Assembly (NCBI RefSeq): GCF_001187555.1
Contig: NZ_LFIJ01000001.1
Location: 770,169-834,168, forward strand
Length of the DNA stretch: 64,000 nt
Origin: Gilvimarinus polysaccharolyticus
GTDB lineage: Bacteria; Pseudomonadota; Gammaproteobacteria; Pseudomonadales; Cellvibrionaceae
Direction: 5' to 3'
Part shown: piece after piece, positions 1-8,200 of the stretch
How positions within the stretch are numbered: the stretch's first letter is position 1
Layout of the letters: each line of letters opens with the position of its first letter
The notes under the pieces: generated by a model
The model's input: only the letters and a program-made list of their open reading frames with translations
Database searches by the model: none
What the model was told of the DNA's origin: nothing
Made by a program: the position numbers and the translations under genes

Positions 1-1
1 C

Positions 2-118
2 GATACTCGTTACACAGATGATCGCGTGGCTTTGGGCGAGTTAGTTAAAATTCGCAAGCTGCAGGGTATACGTGAAAAACGTGCTTACTCGGTAGGGATT
101 TACGGATTGCTTAATTAA
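2..118 (+). CDS. 3' end of an unrecognised protein (partial)
   Basis: Reading frame 2 is open from the window edge to a TAA at 116-118 and gives 38 residues ending in ...REKRAYSVGIYGLLN. The frame is charged and free of low complexity, and a strong terminator follows about 70 bases later, so it is probably a true C-terminus. I do not recognise the family. The upstream sequence is needed to name it. Confidence 0.5.
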   Translation, partial: DTRYTDDRVALGELVKIRKLQGIREKRAYSVGIYGLLN

Positions 119-185
119 TAGATGCCGGTGCGGGTTGGGCAGGTAAGCTCTGTAAAACTAGAAAAATGTGTTTCGTTTACGTTAT

Positions 186-213
186 AAAAAAAGCAGCCTA
201 GGCTGCTTTTTTT
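186..213. terminator. bidirectional intrinsic terminator
   Basis: A GC-rich perfect palindrome, GCAGCCTAGGCTGC (193-206), is flanked by an A-run on the left and a T-run on the right. It lies between the partial plus-strand gene and the convergent bfr, so it can end transcription from both sides. Confidence 0.85.
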
Positions 214-254
214 ATAACTCTGGGGTAGGGCGTTTAGTTTTGAGTTAAATGCTA

Positions 255-734
255 TTACTCGTCGCCACCGGCCATTTTAGATTGCAGGTAATTTTGCATT
301 CCCACTTTCTCGATCAAACCCAGTTGTGTCTCAATCCAATCTACGTGCTCTTCTTCCGACTCAAGAATATTGTTCAGAATATCGCGGCTGCCGTAGTCGC
401 GAACTTCTTCGCAGTAAGCAATGCCGTCACGTAAATCTGGAATGGCTTTTAGTTCGACACGAAGATCCGACTCGAGCATTTCTTTGGTGTTTTCACCGAT
501 GCGCAATTTACCTAAGTCTTGTAAGTTAGGTAGGCCTTCCAAAAACAAAATACGCTCTACTAGCATATCGGCGTGCTTCATCTCATCGATGGATTCGTGA
601 TATTCGTGATCGGCTAGTTCTTTTAAACCCCAATCTTTGTACATGCGGGCGTGTAGAAAGTACTGATTGATGGCAACTAATTCATTGCCAAGTACTTTGT
701 TTAAAAACTCGATAACTTTGGGATCACCTTTCAT
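255..734 (-). CDS. bfr: bacterioferritin (haem-type, BfrB-like)
   Basis: 159-residue ferritin-fold protein that oxidises Fe(II) and stores it as a ferric mineral in a 24-mer. All di-iron ferroxidase ligands are visible: Glu18, Glu51, His54, Glu94, Glu127 and His130. Met52, the haem ligand at the subunit interface of bacterioferritins, is also present, so this is a haem-binding type. The ATG at 734 is preceded by AGGAGAT; the longer upstream frame adds 17 residues unlike the family. bfd lies 161 bases upstream on the same strand, the usual storage and release pair. Confidence 0.97.
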   Translation of the reverse strand: MKGDPKVIEFLNKVLGNELVAINQYFLHARMYKDWGLKELADHEYHESIDEMKHADMLVERILFLEGLPNLQDLGKLRIGENTKEMLESDLRVELKAIPDLRDGIAYCEEVRDYGSRDILNNILESEEEHVDWIETQLGLIEKVGMQNYLQSKMAGGDE

Positions 735-895
735 GACTATCTCCTGCCAGCGCAACGTGGCACTTAGTAAACTTATTGGGGCCAAGTCTGGCCTTGTTAG
801 GCAAGTCTGTCAAGTGTAAGTGTTTGATGTGTAAGGAGTTTTAAACGATTAAGCGATTTGTTCTTATTACCGTTTGCGTTTGTCTGGCCCTGGGG

Positions 896-1120
896 CTAGG
901 CCACTGCGTAAAACTGCGGCATACCGGCAAGCATGGGGATTTCAAGCATAGAAGAGCTTTGCAGGGTTTCGTCAAGTATCTCGCGGGTGAGCGAGCTGCA
1001 TTTACCACATTGGCTGGCTACACCTAATGTTTTGCGTAGCTTACCTAAGCTGTCGGCGCCATCGTGAACAGCGGCTTCAATTTGGCGGTCGGTGATACCT
1101 TTACAGAGGCACACGTACAT
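896..1120 (-). CDS. bfd: bacterioferritin-associated ferredoxin
   Basis: 74-residue [2Fe-2S] protein. The four cluster cysteines Cys4, Cys6, Cys38 and Cys41 form the CxC...CxxC pattern of the Fer2_BFD family. Bfd docks on bacterioferritin and donates electrons to its haem so that stored iron is reduced and released. It is encoded just upstream of bfr on the same strand. The start ATG at 1120 has only a weak ribosome binding site. A Fur-box-like sequence lies 36-53 bases upstream, consistent with iron-starvation induction known for bfd in other gammaproteobacteria. The last roughly 18 residues extend beyond the Bfd core and are not conserved that I can recall. Confidence 0.95.
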   Translation of the reverse strand: MYVCLCKGITDRQIEAAVHDGADSLGKLRKTLGVASQCGKCSSLTREILDETLQSSSMLEIPMLAGMPQFYAVA

Positions 1121-1485
1121 AGCTGATACCTGAATACAGTGGGATTGCTTTGAATGTTAATGGTAATGAGAATTTGTGTCAACAGTTTGTGAGAGTAATT
1201 ACTATTACGGGGCGATATGAGGCATGGTTTGAGTGTCGTGCATGTCACTTATTGAGCCGTGTCAGCGGCGGTGACTGTAATTCGGTTAAAACAATCGGTG
1301 TGATATATAGAATCAATAGGACTCCCTAAATAGAACGTGTAATATAGCGCAATACTATTAGGGCTTAGGCCGCTAATTGTTAAAACTTTACTACCATCTC
1401 TGATGTTCTGGGTTGTAATCCGCTTAGCGGCCCCAACCTTGCTGAAGAGATTCATTCAGTCCGTCACACTTTTGGAGGTTACGAC
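1121..1485. other. divergent intergenic region bfd / peroxiredoxin
   Basis: 365 bases between two divergent genes. Besides the Fur-like site it contains several ATAG tetranucleotides (1307, 1316, 1330, 1344) and an ATAG-N7-CTAT dyad at 1344-1358. I could not build a convincing OxyR site or a clear sigma70 promoter from them. A 68-codon minus-strand frame (1249-1455) shows no recognisable features. Confidence 0.5.
1156..1173 (-). promoter_or_regulatory. Fur-box-like operator of bfd
   Basis: On the plus strand three adjoining hexamers GTTAAT-GGTAAT-GAGAAT match the Fur unit GATAAT at 15 of 18 positions. It sits 36-53 bases ahead of the bfd start codon, where a promoter would lie. The Fur assignment is inference from sequence. 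Confidence 0.5.
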
Positions 1486-2088
1486 ATGGGCGTATTAGTA
1501 GGAAAACAGGTTCCAGATTTTACCGCAGCAGCCGTTTTAGGTAATGGTGAAGTTGTTGATGAATTTAAATTGTCAGAAGCCATTAAAGGCAAAAAAGCGG
1601 TTATTTTCTTTTACCCGCTGGACTTCACCTTTGTATGTCCTTCTGAGCTGATTGCTTTTGATAATCGTTTTGAAGCGTTCCAAAAGCGTGGTGTTGAAGT
1701 GATTGCGGTGTCTATTGACTCGCAGTTTACCCACAGCGCATGGCGCAACACTGCGATCAACGATGGTGGCATTGGCCAAGTTAAATACACCATGGTTGCC
1801 GATGTTAAACATGAGATTTGTCAGGCGTTTGACGTTGAATCTGAAGGTGGTGTTGCCTACCGCGGTTCATTCTTGATCGATGAAGACGGTTTGGTACAAC
1901 ACCAAGTGGTTAATAACCTGCCACTGGGCCGTAACGTTGATGAAATGTTGCGTATGGTTGATGCCTTGGCGTTTCACCAAGAGCACGGTGAAGTGTGTCC
2001 AGCCGGTTGGCAGGATGGTGATAAAGGTATGGATGCATCTGCCTCTGGCGTTGCCTCATACTTGGCTGAGAACTCTGGCAAGCTGTAA
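1486..2088 (+). CDS. typical 2-Cys peroxiredoxin (AhpC/TSA family)
   Basis: 200-residue thiol peroxidase that reduces H2O2 and organic peroxides in the cytoplasm. The peroxidatic Cys51 lies in FTFVCPSE and the resolving Cys171 in EVCPAGW, defining the typical 2-Cys (Prx1/AhpC-like) class. The start ATG follows GGAGG at 1473-1477, an excellent ribosome binding site. The gene diverges from bfd-bfr, an arrangement I also recall for Pseudomonas (peroxidase, bfd, bfrB), linking peroxide defence with iron storage. An intrinsic terminator follows directly. Confidence 0.95.
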   Translation: MGVLVGKQVPDFTAAAVLGNGEVVDEFKLSEAIKGKKAVIFFYPLDFTFVCPSELIAFDNRFEAFQKRGVEVIAVSIDSQFTHSAWRNTAINDGGIGQVKYTMVADVKHEICQAFDVESEGGVAYRGSFLIDEDGLVQHQVVNNLPLGRNVDEMLRMVDALAFHQEHGEVCPAGWQDGDKGMDASASGVASYLAENSGKL

Positions 2089-2110
2089 TAGCAAGCACCA
2101 GATTCAGCAT

Positions 2111-2140
2111 AAAAAAACCCGGCCTTTGCCGGGTTTTTTT
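2111..2140 (+). terminator. intrinsic terminator of the peroxiredoxin gene
   Basis: Stem ACCCGGC / GCCGGGT with a four-base loop, flanked by an A-run and a T-run of seven. Confidence 0.9.
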
Positions 2141-2280
2141 ATGCCTGTTAAAAGATGGCATCGCCGCTTATAACCATATAGCTCTGTTTTGGTAAAAGCT
2201 GGCCTTAGTTATAAGAAAATAAACTAAAAAAACACTAGTACAAACGAGCATTTAGCCGTTTAATGCGCGCGAATTTGGAG

Positions 2281-2347
2281 CCGCGTAAAAACGCGGATCT
2301 GACGGTTTTGGGGTGATCTACTGTGTGTGGGTCGCCCCTTCTTTTTT
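2281..2347 (+). promoter_or_regulatory. putative attenuator in the decarboxylase leader
   Basis: Two hairpins stand directly ahead of the decarboxylase. The first is CCGCGT-AAAA-ACGCGG (2281-2296). The second pairs 2310-2318 with 2330-2338 (nine pairs, two of them G-U) and is followed at once by TTCTTTTTT (2339-2347), the form of an intrinsic terminator. The start codon is only 30 bases further on and there is no gene between it and the previous terminator at 2140. This suggests conditional termination in the leader; the ligand or mechanism is unknown. Confidence 0.5.
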
Positions 2348-2377
2348 GCCGCTACAAAAAAGCCCTGGAGGCAAGTT

Positions 2378-3559
2378 ATGAATGAATTTAATGGTGTTAC
2401 CCACATCAAGGACTACTACAGCGCCGAGACGTTTGCGCGTATTAAGGCTTTTGCCGATAAACGCGAAACGCCATTTGTCGTCATCGACTTGCCAACCATA
2501 GCCCGCGCTTATGATGAGCTAGTGGGGGAGTTTGACTACGCCGATGTTTACTATGCGGTAAAAGCTAACCCTGCGATTGATATTTTGACTCTGCTGCGTG
2601 ATCGAGGCGCTAATTTTGATATTGCCTCACGTTACGAGCTGGATAAAGTTATGGATCTTGGTGTGCTGCCGGAGCGTATTAGTTTTGGCAACACCATTAA
2701 AAAAGCGCGTGATGTTCGCTACTTTTACGAGCGCGGCGTGCGCTTATTTGCGACAGACTCCGAGGGTGACTTAGAGGCGATTGCGCGTGAGGCTCCCGGC
2801 TCAAAAGTCTATGTTCGAGTGTTAACCGAAGGTACGCTTACCGCTGATTGGCCGCTATCGCGGAAGTTTGGTTGCGAGACCGAAATGGCGATGGAGCTAT
2901 TGGTTCAAGCCCGCGAGCTTGGCCTTGAGGCCTATGGTGTGTCGTTCCATGTGGGCTCGCAGCAACGCGAAATCGGTGCTTGGGATGCCGCTCTGGCAAA
3001 AGTTAAGGTGATTTTTGATCGTCTGCGCGACGAGCAAGACATTGTCTTGCAGATGATTAATATGGGCGGTGGTTTTCCGGCCAATTACATTAGCCGCACG
3101 AATGATTTGGCCACTTACGCAGAGGAGATTACCCGCTTTTTACAAGAGGATTTTGGCACCGACTTTCCGCGTATTATTATCGAGCCGGGCCGCTCGTTAA
3201 TTGCCAATGCTGGCGTGCTGGTTAGTGAGGTGGGGTTGATTTCTCGTAAGTCGCGCACCGCACTTAGCCGCTGGGTGTTTGTGGATGTTGGTAAGTTCTC
3301 GGGTTTGATCGAAACGTTGGATGAATCGATCAAGTACCCGGTGTACACAGAAAAGTCGGGTGAACAGGAAGGGTGTGTTTTGGCCGGACCAACCTGCGAC
3401 AGCGCCGACATTATGTACGAGAATTTTAAGTATCCGTTGCCGTTGTCGCTAGAGACTGGCGATCGGCTTTACTGGTTGTCTACTGGTGCTTACACCACCA
3501 GTTACAGTGCCGTCGAGTTTAACGGTTTTCCGCCACTTATCGAGTATTGCATCAGTTAA
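2378..3559 (+). CDS. speC: PLP-dependent ornithine/lysine decarboxylase (alanine-racemase fold)
   Basis: 393-residue group IV decarboxylase that makes putrescine (and perhaps cadaverine), entering polyamine synthesis. Visible motifs: PLP lysine Lys62 in YYAVKANP, HVGSQ, the phosphate-binding GGGFP, EPGR, and the GPTCDSAD loop whose Cys-Asp pair forms the second half of the active site across the dimer. The whole sequence closely resembles the Pseudomonas SpeC I remember. The ATG at 2378 follows CTGGAG; a longer frame from 2327 runs back through the terminator-like leader and is rejected. Substrate preference between ornithine and lysine cannot be settled from sequence. Confidence 0.93.
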   Translation: MNEFNGVTHIKDYYSAETFARIKAFADKRETPFVVIDLPTIARAYDELVGEFDYADVYYAVKANPAIDILTLLRDRGANFDIASRYELDKVMDLGVLPERISFGNTIKKARDVRYFYERGVRLFATDSEGDLEAIAREAPGSKVYVRVLTEGTLTADWPLSRKFGCETEMAMELLVQARELGLEAYGVSFHVGSQQREIGAWDAALAKVKVIFDRLRDEQDIVLQMINMGGGFPANYISRTNDLATYAEEITRFLQEDFGTDFPRIIIEPGRSLIANAGVLVSEVGLISRKSRTALSRWVFVDVGKFSGLIETLDESIKYPVYTEKSGEQEGCVLAGPTCDSADIMYENFKYPLPLSLETGDRLYWLSTGAYTTSYSAVEFNGFPPLIEYCIS

Positions 3560-3565
3560 CGATTG

Positions 3566-3605
3566 GCTTGGGCAGTGCTAGCTACTGCCCAAGCGGTTTA
3601 TTTGA
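3566..3605 (+). terminator. probable terminator after the decarboxylase
   Basis: Eleven-pair stem GCTTGGGCAGT / ACTGCCCAAGC (3566-3576 with 3584-3594), seven-base loop, followed by a modest T-rich stretch. Confidence 0.65.
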
Positions 3606-3640
3606 TACATTGCCTCGCTCAACGGTAATAGGAGAGACCT

Positions 3641-4324
3641 GTGCGCGAGCTAAATAATACGCAGTTAGAGCCCGGCTGGCTGGCAGAGCTAGGTGACGAG
3701 TTCGATCAGCCCTACATGGGTAAGCTAAAAGCGTTTTTAACCGCTGAAAAACAAGCGGGCAAGGTCATTTACCCACCCGCTGGTGAGATGTTTAACGCCT
3801 TTAACAGCACGCCGTTTGAACAGGTTAAAGTCGTAATTTTAGGGCAAGACCCTTATCACGGCCCAGGTCAGGCCCACGGTTTGAGCTTCTCGGTACCGGC
3901 GGGTGTCAGCGTACCTCCCTCATTACAAAATATTTTTAAAGAGATTGAACGCGATTTAAATATTGCTCGGCCTAACCATGGAAATTTACAGGCGTGGGCC
4001 GAGCAGGGCGTACTGCTGTTAAATGCTACCTTAACGGTAGAGCAAGCAAGTGCCGGCTCGCACCAAAAGCGTGGCTGGGAGCAGTTTACCGATCGTGTTA
4101 TTGATGCACTTAATCGTCACCGTAACGGTTTGGTATTTTTACTTTGGGGCAGCTATGCGCAAAAAAAGGGTCGCTTGATTGATGGGCAAAAGCATCTGGT
4201 GCTTAGCTCGCCACATCCGTCGCCACTGTCGGCCTATCGCGGTTTTTTGGGTAATGGTCATTTTAGTCAGGCGAATGAGTACCTTAAGGCTCAAGGGCAA
4301 AGCGTGATTGATTGGGGAGTGTAG
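3641..4324 (+). CDS. ung: uracil-DNA glycosylase
   Basis: 227-residue family 1 UDG that removes uracil from DNA by base excision. The water-activating loop GQDPYHG contains Asp70, and the C-terminal minor-groove intercalation loop reads HPSPLS; both are diagnostic. The length is normal. The start is GTG at 3641, preceded by TAGGAGAG; no ATG fits the family N-terminus. It stands alone between the decarboxylase terminator and a convergent small gene. Confidence 0.97.
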   Translation: MRELNNTQLEPGWLAELGDEFDQPYMGKLKAFLTAEKQAGKVIYPPAGEMFNAFNSTPFEQVKVVILGQDPYHGPGQAHGLSFSVPAGVSVPPSLQNIFKEIERDLNIARPNHGNLQAWAEQGVLLLNATLTVEQASAGSHQKRGWEQFTDRVIDALNRHRNGLVFLLWGSYAQKKGRLIDGQKHLVLSSPHPSPLSAYRGFLGNGHFSQANEYLKAQGQSVIDWGV

Positions 4325-4369
4325 CTGGGGGCGGGTGTTGCGTATTTATGCGAGGTTTTACTGTGGATG

Positions 4370-4401
4370 CCAGCAAAGCCCCAATTGTGGGGCTTTGCTG
4401 G
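4370..4401. terminator. 13-bp perfect hairpin between convergent genes
   Basis: CCAGCAAAGCCCC pairs perfectly with GGGGCTTTGCTGG around the six-base loop AATTGT. It lies between the ends of ung and the convergent small gene. There is no downstream T-run on either strand, so termination may depend on the stem alone or on Rho. Confidence 0.6.
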
Positions 4402-4411
4402 TAAGGCGGTC

Positions 4412-4702
4412 TTAGCTGTTTAGTTGCTTAAAAGCTCGGATGGTTTTATTGAACTCTTCAGCGTAATTTTTTAATTCATTTTCGGCGTTGCGCAGTTCGT
4501 TACCGCTAAGTTTTGCACAGCCTAGGTAATCTTCTGTGGCGCGGACATAAGCTTTAACGTCGTTGTTGGACTTAACCATTTGCGCGGTCACAGCCGTGGC
4601 TGGATCGGGGATTTCTGGGCGATTTTGTGGTTTGTCGCAGGCTTGCACACTCACAGCAGCAAAAGCGCTAAAAAGGGTTGCAGCAATAAGAGCATTTTTC
4701 AT
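4412..4702 (-). CDS. small exported protein of unknown function
   Basis: 96 residues beginning with a clear signal peptide, MKNALIAATLFSAFAAVSVQA, followed by Cys. The mature part is short, charged and probably helical; it has two cysteines, one at the cleavage site (CDKP) and one in YLGC, and ends in AEEFNKTIRAFKQLNS. The Cys after the cleavage site raises the possibility of a lipoprotein, but Gln at -2 is atypical. I recall similar proteins of unknown function in Cellvibrionales. The ATG at 4702 was chosen because it places the signal peptide at the N-terminus; starts at 4711 or 4714 add only four or five residues. No strong ribosome binding site is visible. Confidence 0.75.
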   Translation of the reverse strand: MKNALIAATLFSAFAAVSVQACDKPQNRPEIPDPATAVTAQMVKSNNDVKAYVRATEDYLGCAKLSGNELRNAENELKNYAEEFNKTIRAFKQLNS

Positions 4703-5133
4703 AACAGTATCCATCATAGTAAGGTCGATAACACAGCCGTATGGCCGCTGTTTACATGTTGGGGCTGTTGTTCTTGAGCAACAGTGTGACCCAGTTCGCA
4801 ATCTCGAGGCTATTCTGCCACTACTTTGCACACCTGCAAACATCTTTCACTAATCATTTTGTTATCAATTTGGCGTAAAACTAAACATTCAGTTATTTCT
4901 AAGTGGTATATCTAGGTGCTCCACTTATTCTTTAACGGTATTATGGCGTTGTTAACGATTGGTGTGCCGGGCGCGTCTTAATGGACGGATATTTGACGGC
5001 ATTTTGTTGTGCTAACGGTAAGGTGGTGGGAGGGAGGTTGTCTTGGGGGAACAAAAAACATAGGCTAGGCACGAGTGAGTCTGTGCCCAGCCTAGCTGGA
5101 TGAGTTTAACGTTGGTGAGCTTAGAGCCGCGTT
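4703..5133. other. intergenic region between valS and the small exported protein gene
   Basis: 430 bases. The right part carries the valS terminator (5053-5094). The left part should hold the promoter of the small exported protein, but I see no convincing -35/-10 pair. Antisense frames here have no coding character. Confidence 0.5.
5053..5094 (-). terminator. valS terminator
   Basis: On the minus strand TAGGCTGGGCAC pairs with GTGCCTAGCCTA (one A-C mismatch) and is followed after three bases by a T-run. It lies about 40 bases past the valS stop codon. Confidence 0.75.
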
Positions 5134-7989
5134 TTAAAGTTGCGCTAAGGTTTCTAATTGCTCACGTAAAGTAACCAGTGCCGCGTTAATGTCTTCGAGC
5201 TTTTGTTGCTCTTTGGCGACTACTTCGGCGGGTGCTTTATCGGTAAACTTAGGGTTTTGCAGTTTGCCGGCGGTGCGCTCGTGATCTTTTGCCAGTCGCT
5301 CGACCTCTTTATTAAGACGCGCACGCTCAGCCGCGACATCAATCAAGCCCGCCATGGGTACCAGTATTTCTAGTTTGCCCACCAGCGCGGTAGCGGAGGT
5401 CGGCGCTTCGCTGTCGGGCTCTAGCCATTCGATGGACTCTATGTTGGCAAGCTTTTGCAGATATTGGCGGTTGTCGTTTAAAAGCCGTTGATCGTTATCG
5501 TTGCCGTGCTGCATAAAGAGTGGAATATGTTTGCCTGGGGCAATGTTCATCTCGCCGCGAATGGTGCGTATCCCCTCAATGACACCTTTAAGCCACTCGA
5601 TGTCGGCGCTGGCAGCGGGGTCGAGCTTGCTGCTGTCGGCAATCGGGTAGGTGGCTAACATGATGGTGTCGCCGGTGGCACCGGTAAGCGGTTTAATGCG
5701 TTGCCAGATCTCTTCGGTAATAAACGGAATGAGCGGGTGGGCCAAGCGCAAAGTGGCCTCTAGCACGCGAATCAAGGTACGGCGGGTACCTTTCTTTTGC
5801 GCTGTGCTGGCGTTGTCATCCCACAAGATTGGCTTTGATAACTCTAAATACCAATCGCAGTATTCGTTTTTAAAGAATTCGTTAAATGCTTGGGTGGCAA
5901 GATCTAAGCGGTAATTCTCGAGCGATTCGGTAAACGTTTGTTCGGCTTGTTGTAGACGGCTGATGATCCAGCGGTCGGCAAGAGATAGCTCGTAGTTGCC
6001 GCTGTCGTCTTGATCGCAATCTTCGCCTTCGGTATTCATGAGTACATAGCGAGTGGCGTTCCACATTTTATTGCAGAAATTACGGTAACCCTCTACACGG
6101 CCCATATCAAATTTAATGTCGCGTCCGGTAGAGGCCAGCGAGCAAAAGGTCAGGCGCAGGGCATCGGTGCCAAACGATTCGATACCGTCGGGAAACTCTT
6201 TACGGGTTTGCTTTTCGATCTTAGCGGCATCTTTCGGGCGCATTAAACCGGTGGTGCGTTTTTGCACTAAGGTTTCTAAATCAATGCCGTCGATAATGTC
6301 CAGCGGGTCTAAAACATTCCCCTTGGATTTACTCATTTTCTGGCCTTGAGAGTCGCGTACTAAGCCGTGTACGTACACGGTTTTAAACGGTATCTGAGCG
6401 TTGCCATTTTCGTCTTTAACCAAGTGCATCGTCATCATGATCATCCGAGCAACCCAGAAAAAGATGATGTCGAACCCTGTTACCAACAAATCGCTGGGGT
6501 GGAATTTTTTTAAGAACTCGGTTTGTTCGGGCCAGCCTAGGGTCGAGAAAGTCCAGAGCCCAGAGCTGAACCAAGTGTCGAGCACGTCGTTGTCTTGTTG
6601 CAATACAACGGATTCGTCTAGCTGATGCTTACTGCGTACTTCGGCTTCATTGCGACCGACGTAGACTTTGCCGGCTTCATCGTACCAGGCGGGAATACGA
6701 TGCCCCCACCACAGTTGGCGAGAGATACACCAGTCTTGAATGTCGCGCATCCACGAGAAGTACATGTTCTCGTATTGCTTAGGGACAAAGCTAATATCGC
6801 CGTCTTCGACCGCTTTAATCGCGGGTTCGGCGAGTGGTTTGGTGCTCACGTACCACTGGTCGGTCAGCCAAGGCTCGATCACTACACCCGAGCGATCACC
6901 GCGCGGTACTTTAAGGGCGTGGTCGTCAATTTTGTCGAGCAAGCCGGCGGCCTCTAAATCGGCTACTATTTGTTTCCGCGCGACGTAGCGGTCCATACCT
7001 GCGTATGCGGCAGGCAAAGTGGTGTCGACTTGGTCGTTGTGGCTGCCGTCGATGTTAAACACTTGAGCGGCGGCCAAAATGGCGGCGCTTTTGTCCAACA
7101 CATTAATTAAATTCATGCCGTGGCGCTTGCCGACTTCGTAATCGTTAAAGTCGTGCGCGGGGGTGATTTTGACACAGCCGGTACCGAATTCACGCTCAAC
7201 ATAATCATCAGCCACGATCGGAATACGGCGGCCGACTAACGGTAGCTCGATTTCTTTACCGATCAAAGAGGCGTAGCGCTCGTCATCGGGGTGAACAGCA
7301 ACGGCGGTGTCGCCCAGCATGGTTTCGGGGCGAGTAGTGGCGACCACTAAATAGGTTTTACCTTCGGCGGTAGTAGCGCCATCGGCTAGTGGGTAGCGCA
7401 GATGCCACATAAAGCCTTTCTCGTCGTGGTTTTCAACCTCGACGTCTGAGATGGCGGTGTGCAGTTTTGGATCCCAGTTTACCAAACGTTTGCCACGGTA
7501 TATTAGGCCGTCGTCGTGTAGCCGAACAAAGGCTTCTTTAACGGCATCTGATAAACCATCATCCATGGTAAAGCGCTCGCGCGACCAATCGAGCGACGAG
7601 CCAAGCCGGCGCAATTGACGGGTGATGTTGCCGCCTGATTGCTCTTTCCATTGCCAGACTTTTTCTAAAAACTTTTCGCGGCCAAGATCGTGACGGCTGA
7701 TGCCTTCGGCGGCGAGCTGACGCTCGACCACCATTTGTGTGGCGATACCGGCGTGGTCGGTACCCATTTGCCACAAAGTGTCATCACCGCGCATACGGTG
7801 GTAGCGGATCATTGCGTCCATAACGGCGTTATTAAAGCCGTGGCCCATGTGTAGATTGCCGGTGACATTGGGGGGCGGGATCATAATACTGTAAGCATTA
7901 TCGCCGCCTTGGGGCTTAAAGTAGCCGCGCTCTTCCCAGGTGTTGTACCAACTTTGCTCGATGGCTTGGGGTTGATAGGTTTTTTCCAT
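5134..7989 (-). CDS. valS: valyl-tRNA synthetase
   Basis: 951-residue class I synthetase charging tRNA-Val. The ATP-binding HIGH motif appears as HMGH at 47-50 inside [14 protein letters not shown], and KMSKS is at 551-555. The CP1 editing domain lies between them, then the anticodon-binding helical domain, and the C-terminal coiled-coil arm (about 880-951) rich in Lys, Glu and Leu. The ATG at 7989 is preferred over the in-frame GTG at 7998, since the family begins near MEKTYQP. It is transcribed divergently from the large unknown gene at 8201. No holC gene precedes it, unlike many gammaproteobacteria. Confidence 0.98.
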   Translation of the reverse strand: MEKTYQPQAIEQSWYNTWEERGYFKPQGGDNAYSIMIPPPNVTGNLHMGHGFNNAVMDAMIRYHRMRGDDTLWQMGTDHAGIATQMVVERQLAAEGISRHDLGREKFLEKVWQWKEQSGGNITRQLRRLGSSLDWSRERFTMDDGLSDAVKEAFVRLHDDGLIYRGKRLVNWDPKLHTAISDVEVENHDEKGFMWHLRYPLADGATTAEGKTYLVVATTRPETMLGDTAVAVHPDDERYASLIGKEIELPLVGRRIPIVADDYVEREFGTGCVKITPAHDFNDYEVGKRHGMNLINVLDKSAAILAAAQVFNIDGSHNDQVDTTLPAAYAGMDRYVARKQIVADLEAAGLLDKIDDHALKVPRGDRSGVVIEPWLTDQWYVSTKPLAEPAIKAVEDGDISFVPKQYENMYFSWMRDIQDWCISRQLWWGHRIPAWYDEAGKVYVGRNEAEVRSKHQLDESVVLQQDNDVLDTWFSSGLWTFSTLGWPEQTEFLKKFHPSDLLVTGFDIIFFWVARMIMMTMHLVKDENGNAQIPFKTVYVHGLVRDSQGQKMSKSKGNVLDPLDIIDGIDLETLVQKRTTGLMRPKDAAKIEKQTRKEFPDGIESFGTDALRLTFCSLASTGRDIKFDMGRVEGYRNFCNKMWNATRYVLMNTEGEDCDQDDSGNYELSLADRWIISRLQQAEQTFTESLENYRLDLATQAFNEFFKNEYCDWYLELSKPILWDDNASTAQKKGTRRTLIRVLEATLRLAHPLIPFITEEIWQRIKPLTGATGDTIMLATYPIADSSKLDPAASADIEWLKGVIEGIRTIRGEMNIAPGKHIPLFMQHGNDNDQRLLNDNRQYLQKLANIESIEWLEPDSEAPTSATALVGKLEILVPMAGLIDVAAERARLNKEVERLAKDHERTAGKLQNPKFTDKAPAEVVAKEQQKLEDINAALVTLREQLETLAQL

Positions 7990-8168
7990 GAATGTCACTG
8001 CCTTTGATCGTTGCCCAGCGCCAATCGTTGTGGCGCAAACTCAGTCGAAAGGGCGTAATTATAGCGGGTTTGTGGCCACAAGTAGAGCACCAGCCGCGCT
8101 GCTGGCTACATCTGCGTTAACTCTGTGTGTGAGATGCTTGATTTCATGTAATTGATAGGGGAGAGTGA

Positions 8169-8186
8169 CACTCTAAATTAAGAGTG
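8169..8186 (+). promoter_or_regulatory. hairpin in the leader of the 1031-residue gene
   Basis: CACTCT-AAATTA-AGAGTG forms a six-pair stem ending 14 bases before the start codon, close to the weak ribosome binding site. It could influence translation; this is only suggestive. Confidence 0.3.
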
Positions 8187-8200
8187 GCGCAGAGGCCCGT

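Noticed and set aside
1307-1358. Cluster of ATAG tetranucleotides and an ATAG-N7-CTAT dyad before the peroxiredoxin, as an OxyR site
   Set aside because: The full OxyR pattern needs four ATAG/CTAT blocks at 10-11 base intervals; only one dyad fits and its partner positions do not match.
1249-1455. 68-codon minus-strand frame between bfd and the peroxiredoxin
   Set aside because: No ribosome binding site, no recognisable features, and it fills the promoter region of two divergent genes.
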